The notes beneath the pieces were generated by a model that saw nothing but the letters and a program-made list of their open reading frames with translations, did no database searches and was not told where the DNA came from. Positions 45,474 to 54,343 of a DNA stretch of 57,448 bases are shown one piece after another. Numbering within the stretch: the first letter of the stretch is position 1; each line of letters opens with the position of its first letter. The translations under genes were made by a program, and so were the position numbers. The stretch comes from Burkholderiales bacterium (GTDB lineage: Bacteria > Pseudomonadota > Gammaproteobacteria > Burkholderiales > Burkholderiaceae_D), in assembly GCA_016200895.1 (NCBI GenBank), contig JACQDX010000142.1, positions 1-57,448 of the forward strand. The letters are read 5' to 3'.

Positions 45474-46701
45474 TCTTCAGTTCTATTGGAGGCAACTGAC
45501 TCGCTGCAGCGCCCGGTACACTATCCGGTGCCGCAGTATCGGCTACCTGATCACTCAATTGCGTGACAGGTTGAGAATCTCCCCCAACCTCACTTATTTC
45601 TTCACTTATTTCTTCAATTACTTCTTCGCCTATATCTTCGGTAATTTCTTTTACTATCTCTTCTGATGCTTCTACAATTTTTGCTTCGCTTGCGGCCTCA
45701 GCCAGCTCTTCAGCAGGAAGAGCTACTGCCGCACCATTCGAAGGCAGCGCATTGTCTGTCGCAACATTAACAGTCACTGCATCTGGCTCAGTGCTAACGC
45801 CAGCATCTTCTTCCAATCCTTGCTCAGGCACAATTTTCGTATCTTGTGCGGTCTCGACCTGCGGTTGCTGCTGCTTATCTTGTGAATCTTGAACCTCTTG
45901 CGGCAATGACTCTGATTCAGCACCTACAAGCATCACCGTAGTATCCGCTGACTCTTGCGCAAGCTCCTCAACCGAGCCCGCCATTGCTGCCAACTCAGTC
46001 TGCTCGGCACCAGGATCGTCCACACCCGGCAAAACCATATCCGCAGTTTGTTCAGAGACAGATTCGCCATCAACTACAGGCTCTGCTACCAACGCATCCG
46101 CCTCAACAGCAGCAAACATGCCACCACCTAAAGCCGCCAATTCAGGAACCAGCTCTTCCTCAACATCCCGCTTCACTTGCTGCAAAGGCGGCAATTGGTC
46201 CAGCGAAGACAAACCAAGGTCATCCAGAAATTGCTTCGTCGTAGCAAACAATGATGGCCGACCCGGCACGTCTCTGTGGCCAATGGATTCTATCCAGCCA
46301 CGATCCTCCAGGGTCTTGATCATCTGCGATGCCACGGTCACACCACGAATTTCTTCTATGTCGCCGCGCGTCACCGGTTGGCGATAAGCAATAATAGCCA
46401 GGGTTTCCAGCGTCGCTCTTGAATACTTTGGTGGTTTTTCCGGGTTTAACCTATCTATATAGGCGCGCATTTCTGGCTTGCTCTGAAAGCGCCAGCCTGT
46501 CGACAAAGCTACCAGCTCTATGCCCTTGTCAGACCAGTCCTGGCGCAAACCTTCCAGCATCAGTTTGATGGTATCCGCGCCGACCACGTCACCTTGATCA
46601 TCCGCATCCTGGAACAGCTTTTTCATGGTATTGACTGTCAGCGGCTCAGGCGCGCATAACAAGGCTGTTTCGAGGACTCGCTTTGCCTCAGCTGTATTCA
46701 T
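45454..46701 (-). CDS. scpB: Segregation and condensation protein ScpB, with long acidic tail
   Basis: Partner of ScpA and SMC in chromosome condensation. Residues 1-185 are the two winged helices of ScpB (ALLCAPEPLTVNTMKKLF, YSRATLETLAIIAYRQPVTRGDIEEIRGV, IGHRDVPGRPSLFATTKQFLDDLG). The other 230 residues are acidic and low in complexity, dense in Glu, Val and Ala, and include EEIVKEITEDIGEE-type stretches near residues 350-380. Typical ScpB is about 180-250 residues. Its end overlaps the rluB start, an order often seen in Burkholderiales. No scpA is in the window. Confidence 0.95.
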   Translation of the reverse strand: MNTAEAKRVLETALLCAPEPLTVNTMKKLFQDADDQGDVVGADTIKLMLEGLRQDWSDKGIELVALSTGWRFQSKPEMRAYIDRLNPEKPPKYSRATLETLAIIAYRQPVTRGDIEEIRGVTVASQMIKTLEDRGWIESIGHRDVPGRPSLFATTKQFLDDLGLSSLDQLPPLQQVKRDVEEELVPELAALGGGMFAAVEADALVAEPVVDGESVSEQTADMVLPGVDDPGAEQTELAAMAGSVEELAQESADTTVMLVGAESESLPQEVQDSQDKQQQPQVETAQDTKIVPEQGLEEDAGVSTEPDAVTVNVATDNALPSNGAAVALPAEELAEAASEAKIVEASEEIVKEITEDIGEEVIEEISEEISEVGGDSQPVTQLSDQVADTAAPDSVPGAAASQLPPIELKNESNES

Positions 46702-47248
46702 GCAATATTAAAGTACACGGGTTTATTTTATTTAGTTGATGTCATGCAGCAAGGCAACTGATACACCAGTTACCATCTTTGCCATTACTCACACCAGTAT
46801 TGTATTAAATTTGTTGCCACCAACCTGGTAGCAACGCCCTTCATGCGGGCGGCCGGGACTGCATGGAGCGCGCAAAGAACTTAGCAGCGCACAATCCCTA
46901 AAATTAGTAGACACTGGATTGTAGTCCAGAAATTAGCAGACGATCAAAAAATATCGTCAATAACCAATAAAAAAGCCACGCTGTAACGTGGCTTTTCTCA
47001 ATAATTCTGTCTGCAACGGGGCGAAAACACGCATTAGCTGCGTACCCCACATCTGCACCAAACCCGGAAAGCCAACCACAAGCCCTCCAACAACATCCTG
47101 CATATGACTGCAAGGGCGCGAGATTACCACGCATTTAGGAAGTTTGCACGGGAAAATCTGGGCAGACTTACCTACAACCAAATTAAGCAAAGACTAAATT
47201 GCAATTAAATCAATGATATTGAATAAGATTTAAATTCACAATCAAACC
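46702..47248. other. Intergenic region with a bidirectional terminator and a possible small RNA
   Basis: 547 bases without a convincing protein frame. A perfect 10-bp terminator hairpin lies at 46971-46996. On the minus strand the 170 bases before it (about 47000-47170) are GC-richer than the rest and contain complementary pieces, so a small RNA ending at that terminator is possible. A hairpin GTTGCCACCAA/TTGGTAGCAAC-like lies near 46811-46834. I could not match the region to a known RNA family. Confidence 0.35.
46968..46998. terminator. Bidirectional rho-independent terminator
   Basis: AAAAGCCACG/CGTGGCTTTT, a perfect 10-bp stem with loop CTGTAA, flanked by A6 and T4. On the minus strand it reads into TTTTTTATT. 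It is about 250 bases after the stop of the VOC gene. Confidence 0.8.
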
Positions 47249-47638
47249 TTAATCTGACTGCCGCGCGTAACTCACAGTCAGCATTTCCCACTGGTGACCA
47301 TCGGGCTCATTCCAGTAAATCATATTCCCGCTATAATCGGTATTGATCTGCATATCCATAGGCCCACGCACAGAACTGCGATAAGGAACACCGGCTGCCT
47401 TGATACGCCCCAGTATTTCATCAAAGCGCTGCGGGCTGACCCGAAAGCAAAAGTGATAGATAGGGAAATCTTCATCAGTCTGGATAAAATCCAGCGTCAA
47501 GCCCTTATTCACAAACACTGGCGCAAATGGCCCCAGAGTCGTTGGCGCCCAGGACACGCCCAGCAAATCAGCCAGCTGCTTTGCCGAAACCAGCTTGTCA
47601 TGTGAAGGAACTATCGTGTGATCCAGTTCTATACTCAT
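47249..47638 (-). CDS. VOC (glyoxalase/dioxygenase) superfamily protein
   Basis: A 129-residue protein with the vicinal-oxygen-chelate fold: N-terminal ELDHTIVPSHD, FAPVFVNKGLTLDFIQ, IYHFCFRVSPQRFDEIL with GRIKAAGVPYRSS, and C-terminal YWNEPDGHQWEMLTVSY. The His and Glu of the usual metal site (DHT... and WEML) are kept. Substrate unknown; antibiotic-resistance and extradiol-dioxygenase-like proteins share this fold. The ATG at 47636-47638 follows AGGAGAG; the longer open frame upstream is not conserved-looking. It is divergent from the GAF kinase gene. Confidence 0.9.
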   Translation of the reverse strand: MSIELDHTIVPSHDKLVSAKQLADLLGVSWAPTTLGPFAPVFVNKGLTLDFIQTDEDFPIYHFCFRVSPQRFDEILGRIKAAGVPYRSSVRGPMDMQINTDYSGNMIYWNEPDGHQWEMLTVSYARQSD

Positions 47639-47849
47639 GGCAGCTCTCCTCGCTAAGCTACGTTCAGACTTTGCAATTATAGTTTTCATTTTACTCATTT
47701 TTTTGTTGGGTGTGCCTCGCAAAAGAAAACACCCTTTTTCAATCAGGCACAAATCGGAGACAAGGCTCGCACCCTTAAACTTGCAATAAGCACACAATCA
47801 GCTTAGAGTAAAGTATCGCGGTCCAAACCACCTGACCAGGAATGGATGT

Positions 47850-49382
47850 ATGAACCAGCCTATGGCAGCATGCATGCAAACACTCAAAAACCCTCCTGAG
47901 GGCACATCGCCTGCCATCGTCAACAGCGATGATGGCGAGAAAGCACAATTGGCCGAAACCCTGCGCAAGGGACAGAATCAGTCGCTGGAAATGATCGCCA
48001 AAGGTGCACTACTGACAGACATACTGTCCCACCTGATGCTATTGATAGAATCACAGGCGCAAGGCGTGTATTGCTCTGTGTTGTTGCTGGATGACGATGG
48101 CATACATATACGCAATGGTGCCGGACCCAGCCTGCCAGCAGAATACATGCAGGCCCTGGATGGTTTTGAAATTGGCCCCACCGTCGGCTCATGCGGAACA
48201 GCCATGTACCGCAAAGAAATGGTCGTCGTCAGCGACATCATGAGCGACCCATTGTGGGAACCCTACAAAGCCTTCATCGCCCCGCATGGCTTCAGGGCTT
48301 GCTGGTCCACCCCCATCTTCCTCAACAAGGACATGCTGCTCGGCACTTTTGCCATGTATTACCGCGAGGTGCGCAGCCCTGGGCCAGATGACTTGAAACT
48401 CATCGACGTTGCCACGCATCTGGCTGGCATCGCCATCGAACGCAACCGCAAAGAACGTGAACTTGCCAGACATCGTGACCACCTGGAAGAACTGGTCGCT
48501 GCACGCAAGGCAGAACTGGTGGTCGCCAAAGACCGCGCAGAAATCATCAATCTGGAACTCAGCAAAACCAACGCCGAGCTCGCCTGTACCCTGAATACTC
48601 TCAGCCTGACCCAGGCAGAATTACTCAGACGCGACAAGCTGGCCGCCCTGGGTTCTTTAGTGGCAGGCATCGCCCATGAACTCAACACCCCAATAGGAAA
48701 TGGCCTGATAGTCGCCAGCACACTGGCAGAACGCACCAGCGACTTTTCCACCACTTATGCCCAGGGCCTGAAGCGCAGCACCCTGGAAAAATACATGGCT
48801 GATGCCAGCGAAGCCAGCCTGATCCTGCAACGCAACCTGCAGCGCGCCGCGGACCTGGTCAGCAGTTTCAAACAAATCGCCGTTGACCACACCACCACCG
48901 ACAGGCAAGAATTTTCAGTCGCAGAACTGATCACAGAAATCAGCCAGGCATTCAGCACACCAATGAGGCAGCAATCCATACAACTGACGTGCGACATTAC
49001 CAACCACATGCAAATAAGCAGCCTGCCCGCTCTGTTAAGCCAGGCCCTGCAAAGCCTGCTCAGCAACTGTCTGGCACACGCATTCGAAGGCAGGGACAAA
49101 GGCAGCATTCACATCACCGCCCACTACAAGACAGACACCAGCACAGAAATCAGCATCACGGATGACGGCATAGGCATACCGCCCCACAACTTGCCACGCA
49201 TCTTCGACCCTTTTTTCACCAGCAAACTAGGCGCAGGCAGCTCAGGCCTGGGCCTGTATATCGTGCACAATATTGTGTGCGGGGTGTTGAATGGGAAGAT
49301 AGAGGTGGAAAGTGTAGTGGGCAGCGGGACTACGTTCAGAATTGTTGTGCCGTCGGGCTTGCAAAGTGATGCCCTTAACTAA
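47850..49382 (+). CDS. GAF-domain sensor histidine kinase
   Basis: A 510-residue cytoplasmic kinase with no membrane segment. Residues about 45-205 form a GAF domain (LLTDILSHLMLLIESQA, CSVLLLDDDGIHI, GSCGTAMYRKEMVVVSDI, LGTFAMYYREVRSP), followed by a coiled coil (about 205-265), the H-box AHELNTPIGNGLI with the phospho-accepting His near 281, and an HATPase domain (N-box LSNCLAHAFEG, G1 DDGIGIPPHNL, F-box FDPFFTSK, G2 GSSGLGLYIVHNIV). All kinase motifs are intact. No cognate regulator is adjacent. Copy C of the palindromic repeat begins 2 bases after its stop codon. Confidence 0.94.
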   Translation: MNQPMAACMQTLKNPPEGTSPAIVNSDDGEKAQLAETLRKGQNQSLEMIAKGALLTDILSHLMLLIESQAQGVYCSVLLLDDDGIHIRNGAGPSLPAEYMQALDGFEIGPTVGSCGTAMYRKEMVVVSDIMSDPLWEPYKAFIAPHGFRACWSTPIFLNKDMLLGTFAMYYREVRSPGPDDLKLIDVATHLAGIAIERNRKERELARHRDHLEELVAARKAELVVAKDRAEIINLELSKTNAELACTLNTLSLTQAELLRRDKLAALGSLVAGIAHELNTPIGNGLIVASTLAERTSDFSTTYAQGLKRSTLEKYMADASEASLILQRNLQRAADLVSSFKQIAVDHTTTDRQEFSVAELITEISQAFSTPMRQQSIQLTCDITNHMQISSLPALLSQALQSLLSNCLAHAFEGRDKGSIHITAHYKTDTSTEISITDDGIGIPPHNLPRIFDPFFTSKLGAGSSGLGLYIVHNIVCGVLNGKIEVESVVGSGTTFRIVVPSGLQSDALN

Positions 49383-49383
49383 T

Positions 49384-49484
49384 AGGACTTACGCAAAATT
49401 GTCCCAGCAAGGCGTAGCGACGAAGACAGTACTTTAGTACGACGAGGAGCTGCAACGCAGTTGGGGCGGTTTTGCGTAAGTCCT
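49384..49484 (+). repeat. Palindromic repeat element, copy C (101 bp)
   Basis: Same orientation as copy B and almost identical; differences are few and mostly in the loop (ACTTTAGTACGACG against ACTTCGGTACGACT). Ends AGGACTTACGCAAAATTGTC / GGCGGTTTTGCGTAAGTCCT. It starts 2 bases after the stop of the GAF kinase gene and may act as its terminator. Confidence 0.9.
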
Positions 49485-49954
49485 AACTAAGAATACAGAC
49501 ACAAGAATTTTCCTTAACGGATATTTGCGCCAAGGACATACTGTTCATTGTGAACGTCAACAATCACAACTCCATTGATATCCCCCCTTAATCTCGACAT
49601 CGCAGAGCGCCCATCATCAAATAGACGGGCACTCTGCCAGACATCGCCCACGCAGGCGATTCACCGCCACGCCAGCCCCCTGCGCTTAAGAGAACATGCA
49701 TCCTGCACGCTTAAAATTTGTTTTTTTAAAATATCAATTTATTAATTGATTAAATATAAATAATGGTGTATTTTGCATCATAGCTTGTAAATCCCTGAGC
49801 TTGGTCGTTGAGTCTAACCAAATACCGTATTGGTGGGATTCGTATCTCAGTATTAGTGGAACCTCCCATCCCTCAGGTTCCAGCAATTGCTTCAAGAAAA
49901 TTGAAATTAAACGTAAGCGCTCCCAATCTGACGCACGATTAAACTTGAGAAGCC
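49485..49954. other. AT-rich non-coding stretch
   Basis: No coding frame recognised. 49705-49790 is strongly AT-rich, with a poly-T run and ATTAATTGATTAAATATAAATAA-like sequence. A hairpin with 8-bp arms TGGAACCT/AGGTTCCA is at 49857-49882. Such AT-rich, gene-poor DNA fits an accessory region. Confidence 0.5.
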
Positions 49955-50373
49955 ATGTCCAATACTAGCTTACCCGGCGATATCCAAAGCGCCTCCAGCA
50001 CTTGCCCCGGCATTGAGGCGAATACCGTTATCACTGTCGGCGACAGCAAATTGCTTTCCTCGGTAGCGCGCAAAGAACGATCTGCCATTCCAGCGTTACT
50101 AGCCGTCGCAAAGTATGGATCCCACTAGATGGCGCAGTCATATGTTAGTGAATCTGAGAACGGTATTGGAGTTGTCAAAGACCTGACTTGCATCAACGCC
50201 GGGAACGGCGCACCACCAGTGTCTGATTCTTTCCTGAATTATCAAAAAGCGGCAGCGGCAGTTTGATCGTTGGCGGAGGCCATACTTCACCGTCTCAGGT
50301 CAGGGTGGATATACGGCAGTTACGCAAATAGTTATGCGGGAAATCGTCTTCTGTCAGAAGTATCAATAAGCTT
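49955..50373 (+). pseudogene. Unrecognised gene remnant(s) with in-frame stop and frameshift
   Basis: An ATG at 49955 opens 57 codons (MSNTSLPGDIQSASSTCPG...) ending in TAG at 50126-50128; the same frame continues from the next base, ATGGCGCAG, for 45 more codons to TGA at 50264-50266. Beyond it, two other frames look protein-like: one reads YFTVSGQGGYTAVTQIV up to about 50373, the other SGSGSLIVGGGHTSPSQVRV up to about 50333. This pattern suggests a decayed gene, but I cannot name the family. The tail is faintly like pilin-accessory proteins, which I do not claim. Confidence 0.3.
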
Positions 50374-50398
50374 CTTTATCACAAAGAATGGAATGTTT

Positions 50399-51919
50399 AT
50401 GAAAAAAATCATCCTGCAGCGCTGCCGATCAATTAGCTCGGCTGCTGTCATAGTAATTGCTGCCATCGGCATCATCACTGCACTTCCCTCAATCGCTCTG
50501 GCGCAACAGAACACGCCTCAAAGTACCGTAAGCTGCAACGCCAGTTCCACATGGGTCAGCAACCCATCCTTGCCAGGCGATGTGCAGAATACCGATAATT
50601 GCAGTTTTCAGCAGTATATGTGGCAGGCCATGCTGTATTTGGTGCAACCGGTAGCAACTGGCAGCAAGGTTCTGCAGTTTGAAACCTTTATGCCTAGTTA
50701 TGGCATCTTTGTTGATCCGGGCAAGACCCCGACCGCATGGGGGAAGGTGCCCAAACCTGCGTATTGCAAAGGGCCATCCACCTTAAAGCAGAACTTAAAA
50801 CAGAACTATGTTTTTTCTAATCTGACCTTGCAGGCGGGAGTTGGGCAACCATTGATCGACAAATCGCTGAATCGGGTATTTTACGGTGTATCGGTCAATA
50901 AACCGAGCTATGACTTCATCACCGGTTGCGGCCTGTACCAGGCGCAATGTAGTTTGACCCTCGCGCCCGATCTGGTCGATCCGGTTGGCTACAAGGTGGT
51001 GGACATTCCAGGCTTGTACCCGAATTTGGAGTTCCCCACCGGCGCAATGCAATTGAAAACCGCATGGAAGATTTTGACGTCCGATGAACTGGCAGGCAAG
51101 ACCTTTTATAGCACGAAGGGTTCGGTTAAGGCACCCGACAAGAACTGCATGGAGAATGTGGATCTGGGTCTGGTGGGTATGCATATCGTGAGCAAGACCC
51201 CAACTCAGCCGGAGTTTATCTGGGGTACCTTTGAACACCGCAATAACGCTCCGTATTGTTCCATGACCGAGGCAAAACCCCCTTTGGGCGGAAATTGGAC
51301 TTTTTATAATCCCAACTGCACTGGCGGCAACTGCACCCCCAATCATTATGCCGAAGGCAAAGCCACTCAGGTTTGCACCATGCACCCTTGGGGCGACCCG
51401 ACCATTGGTACCATGCCCAACAATTTGAATTGCGGTTCCACCCCGCCGCCTGGCTATATCTGCGACCCGGATACCCAAAAGTTTGTCATACAGCCTAGCA
51501 CCGCCAATTTGCAGGCTTTGGATTTATCAGTGCAAAAAATGCTGGCCGCATTACCTGCGGGCGACGCCAATAAATTGTGGGCTAATTATTCACTGGTCGG
51601 CAATGTATGGACCGCCAGAGGGACCTTACCGCCCTCGATGCAGGCGCAGGTCGGATCCTTGTCGGGCGCGAACAATAGCATGGAAACCTATGTGCAAAAT
51701 GGCGTCTCCAATATTCAAAATCCCTACAATTGCTTCAGTTGCCATAATCAGGATGGCAAGAGTAAAGGCCAATCACTGAGTGATGCAATAAAAGTTCAGT
51801 TGCCGCCTGCCGGGCTTTCTCACATCTTCAATTTACTGAATCTGAAAACCAAAGGTTGCAGCACGGGCGTGCTACCAAGCAACTCAATGTGCGCCGCCAA
51901 CGGTGGCCCTAAAAAATAA
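50399..51919 (+). CDS. Exported protein of unknown function with a C-terminal haem c motif
   Basis: A 506-residue protein with an export signal (Lys-rich start, hydrophobic run, cleavage near ALA-QQ at about residue 36). There is one CxxCH motif, NCFSCHNQDG, near residue 445, the covalent haem c site, and Met residues after it that could be the second ligand. The middle part has GAMQLKTAWKIL, LVGMHIVSKTPTQPEFIWGTFEHRNNAP and several Cys residues that may form disulfides in the periplasm. I do not recognise a named family. The start at 50399 puts the signal at the N-terminus; the open frame extends 43 codons upstream. The 702-residue gene follows 33 bases later. Confidence 0.88.
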   Translation: MKKIILQRCRSISSAAVIVIAAIGIITALPSIALAQQNTPQSTVSCNASSTWVSNPSLPGDVQNTDNCSFQQYMWQAMLYLVQPVATGSKVLQFETFMPSYGIFVDPGKTPTAWGKVPKPAYCKGPSTLKQNLKQNYVFSNLTLQAGVGQPLIDKSLNRVFYGVSVNKPSYDFITGCGLYQAQCSLTLAPDLVDPVGYKVVDIPGLYPNLEFPTGAMQLKTAWKILTSDELAGKTFYSTKGSVKAPDKNCMENVDLGLVGMHIVSKTPTQPEFIWGTFEHRNNAPYCSMTEAKPPLGGNWTFYNPNCTGGNCTPNHYAEGKATQVCTMHPWGDPTIGTMPNNLNCGSTPPPGYICDPDTQKFVIQPSTANLQALDLSVQKMLAALPAGDANKLWANYSLVGNVWTARGTLPPSMQAQVGSLSGANNSMETYVQNGVSNIQNPYNCFSCHNQDGKSKGQSLSDAIKVQLPPAGLSHIFNLLNLKTKGCSTGVLPSNSMCAANGGPKK

Positions 51920-51952
51920 AAACCGTTTTCAAAAATAATGAGAGGAATTGAC

Positions 51953-54061
51953 ATGAGCTATTTGACATATCCAAGATTGCACTTTAGCGGTGGCTTTTTG
52001 GCTGATCCAAGCACGGTGAACAATACACCGGACAATTATACCGATACGAATGATGACATCGCAAAGTTGCAGCTTTACTGGAACCCGAACGGCACCGGTA
52101 TTTTTGATTTTCAAAGCTGTCTTGTCACCAAGGTAGTCTATGGTCCCGGCGATGAAACCACCGACCCCGCTGCTGATCCGGTGATTGGCCAACCAGTCAA
52201 TGCCGTGTATACGGCAGCACCGAAACTGGTTGACCTCGACCCGGATCAACAAAATACCAGCGAAATATGGGGGCTGAGCTTGCAAGTGGCGGGCATTAGC
52301 GCCAACCCGGCATCGATCAGCGATTTCGTCCGTGGTGATTATGTTGCTGGCTCGTATAACGCGGTGTGGGGGCAGGCAATCAACGGCCCACAAAGCTCTG
52401 GTAGTGGCTGCGGGGTATATCAATCAAGTTTGACCAACTTGAGTTGGACGACTGCGGCAAAACCGCAGTCTAAATTTCTAAGTCTGCTCCAGCAACAATC
52501 GCCGAAACAATTGAGCGTCAATTTTGTGGTGAATGCGCATAATAATGCGCCAGTGATCTATGTGTTCAGTGCTGATACCCTTAGGGCGCTGGTAAAAAAT
52601 GGCGTACCCGCCAATATCGTTGACAAATTACTGCCGATGACTCGATATTTCATGAACCTTGATAAAAACAACAAGCCTGCCAATCTGGGCTGGGTTCCGA
52701 CTGAATCATACGTGAATAATCAGCTTACTATTTTGTTAGGGCAAGCCAACGCAGATACCTATCGCAGCACTATCCTGGCGACTACACTGAAGCCGCAACC
52801 GTCGCCAGTACCACCGCCGAACATCAATACCAAGTTTCCAACCGGCTTGTTAACTGGCACGATAGGGCCGCTCGCCACGGCGACCCCCACGTTTTACACA
52901 CCATCACGCATGATGGCACCGATTAAGGGGCAAACCCAATGCAATTTTGCTCCGTTCTGTACGCAGGTGCTTACCAATAGCAATGAGGTATTGATCACCG
53001 TGAATCTGGGCAATTCGCTCGCCACCGACAAGCCCGGTTATAACGATCCTGAGCACGGTTTCGGGGTTGCATTGAAAGCGCTGGGCGCGCTGTTTTTGGT
53101 CTGTTTTGATCAAACCAAAGGGACGGGCATTAGCTTGAACAACGCAGTTACCATCGCCGCTTTGCCAAACACCCCAGCCCAGATGGCCCAGTTGATGACA
53201 GTGAGCGGTGGCATACTGACGGTGAAAATTGATCCTGCCTTACTGCCATCTGGCTTGACTGTGCAACAGGCGCAACAGAAGGTGTTGACGATGCCGTTAG
53301 GCCTGGTGGGCGGACCAGCGTCTGCGCAAATTATCTGGTTGGCAGAAAATATCAATGGCTATAATTTGCGGGCCGATCAGTTTGTCTTCAGAATGAACCC
53401 CGGCATTCCATCGGGGCCAGAACAAGCTTGCGGCGAAACGGCGTTGGTTCGCTTATATGCCACCCAATTTGGTCAACCTGCGGCCAATATCGGCCTCCAG
53501 GCAACGCTGATGTCGCCAGCAGATTCCGTGAAATACACTAGCAATACCATGGGTACTGGCGGCACTTCCGGATTGAAAAACATCGCAATACCGCAAAATG
53601 CCTTGTCCTTCAACACTGCGCCTGTGATGACCGATGCGCAAGGCATGGTCGAATTGAAAATCGTCGGCACTGACCCTGGTTTTCCGCGTGCCAGTCAAAA
53701 CGTCGATGGGCAAATTTACTTTGTGCGCTATAATTTTGCCGATCAGACTATCGCACAAAGTTACACCCAGCATCCGGACGATTTGATTAGTATCCTGCTG
53801 TTTAGCCAGCAGACCTTCCCTGAAAACCCGACCTGGGATAATTGCATCCAATACATACTGCCGCAGTATGCCAAGCTGTATCCTATCATGGGCCGTTTCA
53901 AGCTGGACGACTATGCGACGGTGGTTCAATATGCAGAACCTATCCGCACGGTGCTTGCAAAACCAATGGACGATGCCTTGCATATGCCGGTCATCCGGGA
54001 TTTATCGATTCAGCGCACGCAAGTTATCTTAAACTGGTTTGCCAACCATACGCCAAAATAA
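51953..54061 (+). CDS. Large protein of unknown function starting with a YPRLHFSG motif
   Basis: A 702-residue protein without signal peptide or membrane segment. The N-terminus MSYLTYPRLHFSGGFLADP..TVNN recurs, from memory, at the start of uncharacterised proteins in several phyla, but no function is known to me. Other visible pieces: DLDPDQQNTSEIWGLSLQVAG (residues about 90-110), a Pro-rich linker near 285, a beta-rich middle with GFGVALKALGALFLVCFDQTKGTG, an Ig-like segment (ALVRLYATQFGQPAANIGLQATL with a following DAQGMVELKIVGTDP), and a helical C-terminus (MPVIRDLSIQRTQVILNWF). AGAGGAATT precedes the ATG. It is coupled to the exported haem-c-type protein. Confidence 0.88.
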   Translation: MSYLTYPRLHFSGGFLADPSTVNNTPDNYTDTNDDIAKLQLYWNPNGTGIFDFQSCLVTKVVYGPGDETTDPAADPVIGQPVNAVYTAAPKLVDLDPDQQNTSEIWGLSLQVAGISANPASISDFVRGDYVAGSYNAVWGQAINGPQSSGSGCGVYQSSLTNLSWTTAAKPQSKFLSLLQQQSPKQLSVNFVVNAHNNAPVIYVFSADTLRALVKNGVPANIVDKLLPMTRYFMNLDKNNKPANLGWVPTESYVNNQLTILLGQANADTYRSTILATTLKPQPSPVPPPNINTKFPTGLLTGTIGPLATATPTFYTPSRMMAPIKGQTQCNFAPFCTQVLTNSNEVLITVNLGNSLATDKPGYNDPEHGFGVALKALGALFLVCFDQTKGTGISLNNAVTIAALPNTPAQMAQLMTVSGGILTVKIDPALLPSGLTVQQAQQKVLTMPLGLVGGPASAQIIWLAENINGYNLRADQFVFRMNPGIPSGPEQACGETALVRLYATQFGQPAANIGLQATLMSPADSVKYTSNTMGTGGTSGLKNIAIPQNALSFNTAPVMTDAQGMVELKIVGTDPGFPRASQNVDGQIYFVRYNFADQTIAQSYTQHPDDLISILLFSQQTFPENPTWDNCIQYILPQYAKLYPIMGRFKLDDYATVVQYAEPIRTVLAKPMDDALHMPVIRDLSIQRTQVILNWFANHTPK

Positions 54062-54127
54062 GGCATAGTCCGTTGCCTCCATGCGCTTAACCTGGAATGC
54101 AATAGTGTAGTTTTCTGCCAGCTCGCG

Positions 54128-54330
54128 ATCGGGTTGAACTAAGGCGATTGCGCCCGTTAGCCCTCCCACACCACCGGACCTGCGGTTTTCCGCATCCGGT
54201 GGTTGAGCCCAGCGAGTTAGCTCGCAAGCTGCCAAGGTAGATGCCATCCATTTCGCGCTCACCGCTCTGTCATCAGTGCTCGTTGCATAACGAAGTGTTT
54301 TGCTCCCCCGGCCACTGCTAGCCATGCCTG
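54128..54330 (-). mobile_element. Group II intron remnant (domains V-VI), no reverse transcriptase
   Basis: On the minus strand 54170-54203 folds as 9-bp stem (ACCACCGGA/TCCGGTGGT), 2-base bulge GG on the 3' side, 5-bp stem (TGCGG/CCGCA) and a 4-base loop: 34 bases, the exact layout of group II intron domain V. It is followed by GTGGGAGGG and a second hairpin (CTAACGGGCG...CGCCTTAG) like domain VI, ending in CCCGAT, which gives a likely 3' end near 54128. Upstream sequence to about 54330 may be part of domain IV. No reverse transcriptase frame is present, so it is a dead 3' fragment. Confidence 0.55.
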
Positions 54331-54343
54331 ACACCCTTCAACG

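Noticed and set aside
46904..47190. Minus-strand open frames of 76-77 codons as small genes
   Set aside because: No ribosome site and no familiar motif; they overlap the terminator and each other in different frames.
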